The notes under the pieces: generated by a model
Databases searched by the model: none
Told to the model about the DNA's origin: nothing
What the model saw: the letters and a program-made list of their open reading frames with translations, nothing else
From: Acanthaster planci
Taxonomy: Eukaryota; Echinodermata; Asteroidea; Valvatida; Acanthasteridae
Direction of reading: 5' to 3'
Assembly: GCF_001949145.1 (NCBI RefSeq)
Contig: NW_019091425.1
Coordinates: 36,593 to 89,904, forward strand
DNA: 53,312 nt
Shown here: positions 24,501 through 36,500 of the stretch, piece by piece
Numbering within the stretch: the first letter of the stretch is position 1
How the letters are laid out: the number at the start of each line of letters is the position of its first letter
Position numbers and translations under genes: made by a program

Positions 24501-27500
24501 TATTCTGCAATGATGCTCAAAAGCCTTCCATCTGTGAAACTTATTTCATTCCCCCTGAACATTTTCAGTATCTGGCAAGGGCGAGTTAGCTCCCATCAAC
24601 CGTGACGTCCACCCCAACTTTTACAGCTGTTTCTACAAGGACTGTCTGCCCACTCCTCCTCAACCGCCCCCGGACAACAAGCCAGATGACTTCAGGCGGT
24701 GGTCCAACGCGAGTGCTTGGGAGAGTGGAAGCTTGCCAGCCGACGGGGCAGACGTGATCATACAGCCCAGTGAGTTGTAAAACAGATATTGATAGGCTCC
24801 CTGGTTGATAGTACACATGTGGAAAATGCAAAATTGGTGAGTGATGTGATAGCTGAGTTGTTTGGGGTTGGAATCTGCTATCATGCACCCCCCCACACAC
24901 ACACAGCCGTGAGGTGGTCCAAAATAACCCAGCTCTATGGTGGTGTAATCCTTCAAGCAAGCATCTCCTCAAATATGCAAATTCTGCATAATTGACCTGT
25001 ATCCATGGAGGAATCGAAGTCTAGAAAAAAGGATGGTGCCTTCAGAATGCTACAAAATTGCTTCAGATAGAGGTGATTGATTCTCTCTTAATAAATTTCT
25101 TCCTCTTGAGTCCTTCACAGTAACGTCAACACTATTGTTTCTTTTTCACACTGTGACATTTTTTCTCATTTTAAATATTTGGCACACATCATGCCCCATT
25201 TTAAATGAAATACCTTTTACATTTCTCTTGGGCTTAATTTTCTGAAGTTCTTGGTGTGCAGTAATGTTGTAGTGTTTTTGTGTGCACAGTGTAGTTGTTT
25301 TACCCCGGACGCATTTTCTTTACATTTTGGATTGCACAGGCCCATATTGGACCCAACTGGCAATACGCCATCGGCCTTTGTAGTCTATCTTGGCACCAGA
25401 CTGTTTCCATTTCCTTTCTATATTACTGTAACTGCTTTAGATTTGTTTCCTGTTCCATTTTTTCTTTTTGTGTAGGCTGATGTTCATTGTACATGTTCAA
25501 GGTCTGTGCCAAATAAAACCAAAGCAAACCAAACTGTTTTCTTTTCTGGGCTGCAGCGGTCTGGATGTTGGCAGACGTCCAACTCCCCGTCATGAACAAG
25601 CTCGTCATCTACGGCGGCCTGGAGATTGAAGACTCCCAAGACAACAAGCTGGAGGCCACCTACATCCTGATCCAGGGCGGCCGGCTGGTCATTGGGTACT
25701 CGGAGGAAAGACCCTTCCAACATGAGATGAAGATCTTGCTGAATGGACACCACTTCACTGAGCAAATTTCACTACCCTCTGGACCCAACCTGGGATCCAA
25801 GGCTCTCGGTCCGTTTCTCTGATTGTATAGGAGTCCACTCACACAGGAATTGGCAATTTCCAAATGTCCATCTGTTGTTGGGCCCCCTGGGGAGACCAAA
25901 TTGATTTCACATTTTGGGCACGAGTCTCCAACTTTGGTGTCATGATGAATCACGGGTTCAGTCTCCAAAAACGAGACCCTCAAGCTCCATCACTGTCACA
26001 GAAACTTCACAATATGTAGCCAGAGTTTGGGGCTTGGGGTTGACTTACTTATTGACTTGTAATTGACACTGTTTTTAACCCATGGTTGACCTTTGATCAA
26101 CTTGTGATTTAGCCTTTACCTTAACTGTGATTAAACCAAAGGGGGCATGGGGCCAAGTGGTAAGGGTCTGTGGCTTGCAATCATAGGGTTGGAGGTTCGA
26201 ATCCAGCTACTGGCAGTATGTTGTGGCCCTTGGCAAGCCACTTCACCCCTGCTTGCGTCTCTCCACTCAGGAGTATAAATGGGTACCAGCATTAGCTGGG
26301 AAGCAACCTGTGATGGACTGGCATCCCATCCAGGGGGAATAGAAATATTTTCAGCCGTTTCATTCCAAGAAACCAGAGATAAACACCAACCTGATGAGCC
26401 AAATTGGCTCAGACCAGATTGACTTAGTAATTTATGCTTTGAATAACCCATGGTTGTTTCTGTGATCAACTTGTGATGTAACCTTTAACTTGTAATTGAC
26501 ATATGGCAGACTTCTGACTGACTCGACTTGATAATTGACTGTAACTAGCACTGTGATTGACCTGTGATGAACCTGTTTTTGACTTGTGATTGATCTCTGG
26601 ATAGGCTTGAGATTTGACTTTTGATTGACTGTGTGATTGTGTTTTGCCTGATATGTCATCAGGCGTCTTTGGAGGCCTGGACATCCACGGCAAAAATCGC
26701 AGCATCTACTGGACCCAACTGTCCGCCACCGTCTCCCCAGGAGACACTACCCTGACCGTCAGGGACCAGACTGACTGGCAGGTAGGTGACGAGATCGTGG
26801 TAGCAGCCACCTCCTACGAAGCCTGGCAGACGGAGACGTTCAAAATTGAAGCCGTCACTGATACGTCTACCTTCCAGATCAATGGGAGCTTTGCATATAG
26901 GCATGTCGGTGAGTGAAATATGTTGAAGACAGTCAGTTTGGTTGAGCAAAAGCATTTTTAGAACACTCTGAAACATTCCACCGTTGCACCTCCCTGTCCT
27001 ATCTCAGGTGTTCACTGACGAATAGTTCTGAAATTTCATGTGCATGCAAGATGTCCATTCTTGGTACATTTACAAAGTTGCAAATTGTGTTTTAATGTCA
27101 TCAGTGGATGACAGCGCTCCATATCAGTGGAAGAGCAGTGCTCGTTGTGGGTGAGAGTGGACATTTTCACCAATCCATGCTCAAAAGCATTTTTGCAACG
27201 ACCATATATGCGGTTTTTGTAAAATCTGTACAAATATGTCATAATACAGAGAAACAAAAGCTCACAACCATTGAAAGGAATTGTAGTAATCAGAACCAAT
27301 ACAAGATGGCCACCCTTAGTGCACTCATTTTATCCCAGTGCCTATCTATTCAAGGGGTAAACCTGGCCTTCAACCCCCTTGTTGTAAGTGCAGTGATGGC
27401 TAATTTTGAGACAAATTTAAATATGAAAATTTTGAACATGTCTAGATGTCCATTTATCCTCTCCGAGTTTAGATTTTCATTTGATGTTATGTTTCATGTT

Positions 27501-30500
27501 CTAGAGATTTTGTATCAAGCACAACTTTTACCTGCATGTACATACTCCGTCATTTGTGTCTGAAATGGAACTGAAATGCATTTTGATTTTATTTTGAACA
27601 ATTGCCTGCACATGCAGTATTCAGTGGAACCTCAGATAATCCTCACCGATAGATAAAAGTTTCCCTCTTCGATCTGTCCAACCAGCTGATTATACCGCTG
27701 ACTACACCCTGGCTGCCGAGGTCGGATTACTGACTCGTAACATCAAGATAGAAGGCAACGACTATGATCTTCTCTTCAAGGAGTCGTTTGGCGCTCGCGT
27801 CATAGTGGGCAGATTCTTCCAGAGTGGAACTGAGTACAAAGGTGAATCCAGTCCTCTATCATTGTCGACGGAAGGGGCAGAGCTAGATTTGAGCAGAGTT
27901 GTTGAAGTTGTTATTACAGAATGACTAAAAATGTACCCATATCCACTGATGTTTAATTTTGCTGTTGACATGAGACGAGCTGTTCAATTTTGGTTGAGAC
28001 ATCACATGACAAAGCTCCTTGGTTTAATGCGAGCATTCAAAACTGACGATTGACACAAAAAAGATAGTATGTTTCTTTTCTGTTATTGATTATAACAGGA
28101 GAGAGGAAAATGGCCCTTGTTCCTAAAGGTTATTGATTTAGTTCAAAATGAATGGAATTTTTTTGTAAATTTGCCTCAGATTTTTGGAGGAGGGTCATAA
28201 AATGAGATTGAGGAATCGTGTGCTTGCGCAGAATTGTTGGATCTGAAGGTATGTGATAGCTCATTAATTGGCCATGGATTGATTGTGGATGTCTAGCACA
28301 AGTCAATCTGTTTACCACTGTCCTACAGGGTATGCCCGAATATCTAATGTCCAGTTCTTCCACACGGGCCAGCTGGGTTGGTCAGACAGCTTTGACCCTC
28401 GCTACTCCCTGGCCTACCTGGACATTGGCCGAGTCACCGAGAAGTTACCCTCCTACGTCAAGGGATGCAGTTTCCACAACGGATTCAGTCCGGCCATCGG
28501 CGTCTTCGGAACCGACGGACTACTCGTGAAGGACAACGTGATACATCACACGGTGGGACCGAGTACGTACTGGTTATGTGTCACAAAATGATCAGCTGTC
28601 CACTCTTAGCGAGAGCGAGGGCAAGGGATGGCGTGTGATGGGAACTTATTGGGCGCGCCAAAAACTTCTGCACATGTTAGCATGAGATGTACTGAACATG
28701 CACAACCAGTTTACTTCGGAATGTGCAGTCTCCACCTATGTGCCTAGTTTGAGGATGGATCAGGGTTGGGGGGGCAACGGGTCATGGTGCAACCTCACCC
28801 AAGAGGATCCAAAACGGGGAGTTGAACAAATATCAAAGAGAAAGCTAGCATAGTTTTCCTTCCCTCGAAAAGCATGTAAAAAACATCCAAATGTAGCTTT
28901 AACCCTCAGGAATGGCCTAAAAGGTTGGTTAGCTGAAAGTGATGCCAAATATTTTGGGCCCCCCCAAAAAAACAAGTTTGGCTCCACTAAATTGGGTTCT
29001 TGATCCATCCTTGGCCCACTTGAGACAATGCCCATCAACCTGTCCATTTGTTTGCCAGTGAGATGATGCTCCATGTTGGGGCAGATACACTGCTTTTAAT
29101 ACTGAATATTATATAAATAATGAATGTTTGTGAGTGCAATGGAAAGAACCATTTCATGTGGAATAGAGCATTTAATCTGTCACTTCCTGGAATCATTCTC
29201 ACCACTGCACTCATTAACATTGATTATTTGTTTTATACAACACTTGAGTTGATTATTTGTAAACTTTGTGAACAAATCACTGTTTGGCTTTCGTCAGTCC
29301 AAAGTAATAATGAAATGCAAATTTGTCACACTTTCACTTTAGTTGATCCTTAAACATATATTCCCTGTGCATGTGCCTCTCACAATTTGCTTAATTGTTT
29401 GACAAGCTGCTTGGTTTCTTTCGATCACATAATATGACCACTACTTGTGAGTTCAGAAATTTCCTCCTCTGACAGAAGACTAAATGGTACCGATATTTCA
29501 TGTTTATCGCCATCACTTGAACCTTTGTACGTTGGTGCGAATTAGAGCCGTCACTGCGTCTGAAGCACGTACGAAGGCATTGCAGCATTCTATCTGTGCG
29601 CACCAGACGTGCACGCAGGACAGTGTGTGACAAATTAGTATAAACCAACGGTACCAAACGATCCGCGACACGGCAACCCCAACCCACCAATCAAATTTGC
29701 ACGTGGATTTATTCAGGTGTTATGTAATGCTTACCATGCACACTGGCAGCCAGATGTTGCAATCACAGTTACCCTTGCTGGGTGCCACATTCTCATCTAA
29801 AAGAAAAATTGCCTCATTAAAGAGGATTGCTCTCTCATTAAGTATTTCCTAGTAGTGGGAATTATTTGGTGTTTTGATATATTAAAACTTGGTGAATTGT
29901 TCTTTTGGACTGTTTTACATTTTTAAGCCCAGTCTGGGAGGTTTTTACTATAGTTAGAAGCTTAAACTCTGATAATATTTAAACTTTTTTTCAAAGGTGT
30001 GATTATATGGGGCAATGGTAACCAGCTCATCCACAACCTGGTGGCCCTCGTCGTCTTCCCGGGGACCTACCAAGACCGCTATGAGGAGCACAATGCAGAT
30101 TGGACTGGGGGCATCGAGGTGGAGAAGGCAGGCAAAGTGGTCATGGTCAACAACACGGTGGCCGGCTCGGAGCGGGTGGCCTTCAAGACTTCAGGCGAGG
30201 CCTGCTCCGCCGCACCCAGCCCTGAGGCAGAATGGTTTGGCAACGTGGCTCACTCAACACTGCGGGGAGTCTACCAGCTGAGGACCGGGCAACCAGGGTG
30301 CACCAAGATTGCCAACTTCTTGGTGTACAAAAGCTGGGACTTTGGGATCTATGCCCAGGTACAGCATTTTTGAAGTGACAAGGCCACGAAAACAAACACC
30401 CTGAATGAACATTTTGGCATGGACCTTCTCAGTCTTGGAGGATGAGAATTTACTCCAAATTGAGACTCAGCAATATAAATTCCAATCTTTCTAATGTTTA

Positions 30501-33500
30501 ACACATGTAAAGACTTCCCTAATGAGTACATTTGTGAAGTTAACTCAGATCAATGTGTGGGTATGTTCTCAGGGTCATATGTGATTCACACGCTCATATG
30601 TATTGGCTGGCATGAATTGATAACAAGTCAGGGGCAGCGTTACAACCATTTTGGAAAAAAATGAACATTCCAGAGAACATGACATCTTACATGTATAAAA
30701 TTTGGTGTCAGAATGGCCATTGCAATGTTTGGACGGTTTGGAAAAATGCCTCACAACAATATCACAGAAAATGTGCCTCAGTTGATTTTATCCCCGTTGC
30801 CTGGCTCTCTCAGTGTCAAGTATCAATCCTGTGCCAATGTCACTCGATGTCAGAACAAGTCCTAGTCTGAATACTGGTTTGATTATAGCATGACCAACTT
30901 CTGTAGAATGGAGAATAGTTAGTACTGTTCTCATCTAGTACTCGACAGTGGCAAATGTTTCAAGGCATTTGACTGGCAACTTTTGGAAAAACTGTTTAAA
31001 TGTCGGAATTTTCAAAGTCTCCTTACTAATTCTTTTAAGAGAGTGGAACACAGTTGAAGAACGCGACAATCCATTCATTAATTTCCTGCCTTCAGTTTGG
31101 AAGGGGGTCCTGCCATGTTAGGAGAGTCTTGGATCCATACTTACGGCATCAGACCCCTCAGTAAATTAAGTTTGTTTTAAATTGTTCCATGGAGAGTGAC
31201 GGTGATCTGGCTTTCTCAGTACCCTACCTCAGCCCCCGTAAATAACTCTCTGCCGAGTTGTACATTTTGAAGTAGTCTTTGTGACCAGTTTAAAAGTCTC
31301 TGTGACCATGACCTTGAAATTACAAATCAGATCGGATCCAGCATCATCATGTCAGACCTGACGCTGGTGGACAACAAGATGGCCGTTCTGCCCCTGGTGA
31401 TCGGCCCAAATCCACTTAGGCATCAAACCGGGGATGTCTCCGTCCGGATGGAGAATTCCCTCATTGTTGGCGTCAGTGATTCCTTCGATTGCCGGGCGGA
31501 TGCTGTAAGTTTGCTATTCGTTCGGTCTCCTATAATAAAGCTTGAAGAATACCGTTAGATAATGATTTGAGTTTTGGTTTTATGTGTTCTGTATGCAGTT
31601 GTAGGCAGACCTCTTATGTGCATCCAAATGATCTGGGATATGCTTCACTTTGAGCATGTACTGTTGGAATAACGAACTGGCCCATTAAGAGTACCAATAC
31701 GGCCGTTTCACAATAAGGCGCCTCCAAGAGTTTGCAACGCATTGGCCAATTACAACGCTCGAAATTTGTCGACCCTTTCTAAACGCGCATTGGGTCGACA
31801 ACTTTCGCGCATTGTAATTGGCCAACGCATTGCAAACTCTTGGTGGCGCACTACTGTGAAACGGCCGCATTAGGTCATGGATTTAAGTCACAAATCCTGT
31901 CTCCCTCTCAGAGGCATAGCCATGGGGGGCCTGGGGGCCATGTACCCCCCACAAATTCCTAGTGCCACCCAGGTGCCCCTCCCCCCACTAAAAAAAAAGA
32001 TGAATTAATCAATATTAAACTAGGCTAACAAAAGCTTGCCCCCCCCAAAAAAATACACCGCTGAAAGCTGGTTTCCCCCACATGAGATGCTGGTGCCCCC
32101 TTGTGCCCCACATTAGTAATATCCTAGCCACGCCACTGCGTCCTCTTCACATAAGATTCTAATTGTTATTTCATGGAAATAGTGACAATATGATGTCAGG
32201 CCATCAGGATGTCACTGCCTGACAAATATAACAGCTCTCCCAACTTTCATCGTACTTTTCGCATTTTCTCCTCCCCTCCTCTGCCCCTTTCGCTCTTCAG
32301 GTTGCACCCGAGAATGCCCGGCAGAGCGGAATGACGAGGAGCCCTCGCGCCCCCGGTAAAGGCCACTCCGGATTTGTGTGGGCCAGTTTTGTCCAGGGGG
32401 GGAATTTAGCACCTTCAATGTCGCATCCTCATCACCAAGCCCATCTTTATCCCACCATCAATGGTCGGAGCGAGCTCCACAGTAAGTCGAAACCCGAAAC
32501 AGCCACAGTGTTTATTTTGGGGGGGAAGGGGATGAATTTGCCGTCAGGTCTCAGTTCCTGCAATTTGCTGCTTTTGTTTTAATTGAGCATGCATATTGAC
32601 CAACGAGGGACTACATTATTTTGGGCTGGTAAACAAGATTTTGAAAGAGACAAGACGTTTTGGCCAAGTTATTCAAACCTAACACTCCTCATACTGAAGC
32701 TCAAGACGCATTTGTTCAGCATTTGTACAATTTTTCTCGCCGTAACTTCATATTTTGAGATGCATCAGTGAGGTCCTACTGCAGAAGGATATGAGCAGGC
32801 CATGTACGTTTACAGAGTTGAAGTTCAGTGCACACAGTCCATCGATCATCTTCACAGACTTCACAGACATTGTGTACGTGTCCCAAACCTACATGCATGT
32901 ATATCTCTGTACGTTTGCCATCAGAGATTAAGGCACCACTAAAGTGATTTTTTTTCATTGCATCCTGCCTACTTGGTGAATAAATATGGAGTTTCATCTG
33001 TTAAAATGCACATTAACAGGGTATCGCTAGTGCATTTCCATGACTGGGTTTATTTCAGAATTTCTCCCTCAGAAGCTTTTCAAATGTTGTCCATATCCTT
33101 GTCTGGGAGGATACTTAAGGCTCATGGCACATCTCACATGTGTTCAAAAAGCAACATTTTGAAACTCCTTGGATGTGCCATGGCCTCTATATGGCCCACT
33201 TCCACCAGATCCACCAATGAAGCAGTTGGGCATGAGGAACCTAGAACTCCATGGCATGGGCTAGTAGCCCTTCATGGTTAGTGTCATTTTCACCAAAAAA
33301 TGCTTACCGTTTTGTTACGATGTGGCAAACAGATGTGGTTTTCAGGGGCTTCGGCCAGCACTGCAAGCGGACCGATGCCGCCATCATGACCAACCCAGGG
33401 AGCCAGAATGCCATGCATCCTCTTATCACCTCGGGGATCAAGATGGAGGAGGTGGCCGAGGAGCGGAAAATATTCATACATCATCCGAGCCTTGGGTAGG

Positions 33501-36500
33501 TGTGAAGAAGGCGTGAATGTCACTCAGAAACACACCACAGTCTTGCGTTGATGAGTCACTCCATTCTTATCGATTTGGGATATCACTCTTTGTGTCTGTA
33601 AAACATTCCAAGCACCGCATGAGTAGCATTTCCAAGAACTTTTGAGGAGAAAAATATTTAGTAATACAAGAACTGCTACAAACTGTTGACTGCATTGACC
33701 TGAAATAAAGATGAAGTCCTCTAACATTTTAGAGAGAACAAAATCACAGACTTGCTCAGGTGAACCAGAGAAGATCGGTTCCTCTGGCTTGGTTAGCGAT
33801 GCAAGTTTGTTCATTTACCCAAAGTGAATAACAAGAGTTTGAATTATTTGTGCAGTGTTATTTAAAATGAGCAAAAAAGGCAAAGGCTTGTACTTAAGCA
33901 CTGCTGAAATGCATCACTGTGTGTCCTCAAGAGTGACTTTATCGAGTAATGTCGCTAAAATGTGGGTGATGTCTACATTAATTTTGGCGTTGATAGCAAG
34001 GTGAACCCCTCTGACTGTGTCGACATGGACTGCGATGGAATGAAGAAGGCCATGATCCGTGACATGGACGGTAGCCTGCTGGGCTCTCCCGGCACCATCA
34101 TCCCCCAGTCGGAGTTTGAGTGGGACGGTGACCCGCGGCGCGGCCTGGGCGACTACCGCATTCCCAAAGCCATGCTGACCAGACTAGATGGATCTCGAAT
34201 TCCTATTGATGAGAAGGCTCCAAATAAGGGTGAACAAAAGAAAACATAAATGTGTGAAGCCTATGTTGTGCCTTGAAGTCATGCAACACAATTATATTCC
34301 TACAACCTTTGAGAATGTACCTTTGAGTTTTAGTTAACCTTATTTTCTGTTCTCTTTGTTACTTTAATTGAAAGGTATTTTGCTAGCTTTTTGGTTTTTA
34401 TGTTTTAATGCCAACGTCCACATTCCTGAGCAACCCTGTGATGCCATCCCAGGGATTAAGTCTCAAATATTGCATTTTTGTGTATAAGAAACTGCTTGAT
34501 GTCTTTTTATATTGCTACCCTGAATTTCCTTTTCTCTGGTGATTTATGGTTGTGTAAAACGTGTTCATGACCATAGGCCAACGAGTAACCTTATTTCAGA
34601 AATGCTTGCAATTTACCAAATTTTGGTTCACAATTTGAGCAGTAAAACATAGAAACTGAACAGTGCCTTCCCAGCTAATCACAGTACAGGGAGCATCAAT
34701 TATGAAGAAAAAAAACGTGGACAATTTCTAATGTTTGAATTATTCAATACACTCACGCATAAGGATGTTGTATAGCCTACATGTACTTTTCCTACATTGA
34801 GGACAAGTATAAATGTGCGCAAAAAGTGTGTCAAAAGAGCCGACCAAATATCAGGTGTTTAGGAGACAACTTGGGTCCTGTTTGAGTTTTTTCAGTCTTT
34901 ATAGAAATTTCCATTTCTAAAGATTTTTCAAAGCCTTTTTTGTTGTTCTTTTGCTAATGCAAGTTGTGAGCAAAGTAGCGATGTCAGCCTAGGCGAAAGC
35001 CACAGAGTGTTACAGGTGCCTGAAAGCAGGAATTTGTTTTTCCTTTTTTTTGGTGATTTTTTTCAGGTGCTAAAATTACTGGTCTATTGTGCTGTCTCTC
35101 CCTGTAGGCATTTACCGGGGTCAGGAAGACGAATGCGAGTGGAAGGCAGACTGGCAGGCCTACGAGTGCCACGGCATCGACCACATGATGCTGGTGGTGG
35201 AGAGCATGGACGACGACACCGAAGTCCGTCGCCTGACGCCGCTGGCCATGTACACCAACAGCTACGTGGACTTGGTCAACGGGCCCGAGGATCACGGCTG
35301 GTGCAATGGGTAAGTTGGAGCCCAGTTACCTGCGAGGTTAATCTACCCCTGGCTCCGCCCCACTCATTTGCTTGAGTTGACACTTTTCGCAACATGTTCC
35401 TCATTTCTTCTGTTAAAGTTCGTGCCTTCAGCATATACTAACAAATTTCATAAAAACCGGAATTGTTTTTCTTTTCTCTGAGAATTTCTTTTAATTTGCC
35501 TCTTGATTCCTTGTTTGAGTGCAATGCAATTCCGTCTTACAGCATAATACCAGACACAGGATGGCATAATAGTGTTTGTGGTCCATGTACATGAAGGCTG
35601 TCATCATTAAACTGTGACCAAACCTAACAACATGAGTTCAAAGTCATCACAATCTGTCTGTTAGTTTAAGGCCCTCCCACAATTCCAAATCAGTGATCAA
35701 ACCTAACCTTTATCCCCCATATAACGCTCATTTATGAATATTCCAAACTGAGTGATACATCCAGTGCAAACAAAAATAAACGAGACAGAAAAAAATTGCC
35801 TTGAGCCTGATTTTTAGTAGGATGGAGTGTCATGGATGAAATTGAACGTTGGCTGTCTTTGCCGTGGTACAGGTACACATGCCAGGAGCGCATCAGCACC
35901 TTCTACACCTTGGTGGCCACTGGCAAGGAATACGAGGTGTACTTCACCAGCACCAACCCCCAGGGCATGCGCTTTCACCTGCTAAACTCTGACCAGAGCC
36001 AAGCAGTGGTGGTCGGCGTCTGGTATATGAAGCCAGCACGCTTAGACGTCTATTACCAAGTGAGCTGCTTTGATTGTTGGTAAAAAAGGTTACCAAGCAT
36101 GTGACTGAACTAAACACATTGAGTCAGAGTCATAACTTTGAGTTAGAGGCATTTACAGAGAATCTTGTAGTGTAAATTAATCAACTGAGGAACCCTCAGT
36201 GTCCATTTTTGTCCAAACATGTAAGATGTTGGCAGCGATGTTATTCTATGTTTGCACATTTAAGATAATAAATACAATGAAATGCCGTTATAACAAACAA
36301 GATGGGGGTCCACGCTAAATGTTCGCTACAGCGGTCATTTGGTATAGCGAATTTAACCGCCGAACGTTTCGTTGCCATGTTGAATAGCGCCCTCTCTTGT
36401 CTAACCGAAGTGCACCCTCTTGTGGTACCATGGTTCATTGTTTTCGTGATGTTTTGCCGTTGCATTCAAGTTTAAGGTTTCGAGAAATGTGTCTGTTAAT

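Noticed and set aside
26141-26215. A functional tRNA gene
   Set aside because: A and B boxes are present, but the acceptor stem and anticodon arm do not pair and SINE body sequence follows directly.
33496-33504. Alternative donor GTGTGA for exon 29
   Set aside because: Its use would place an in-frame TAG before the splice; GTAGGT four bases upstream keeps the frame and matches the next acceptor.
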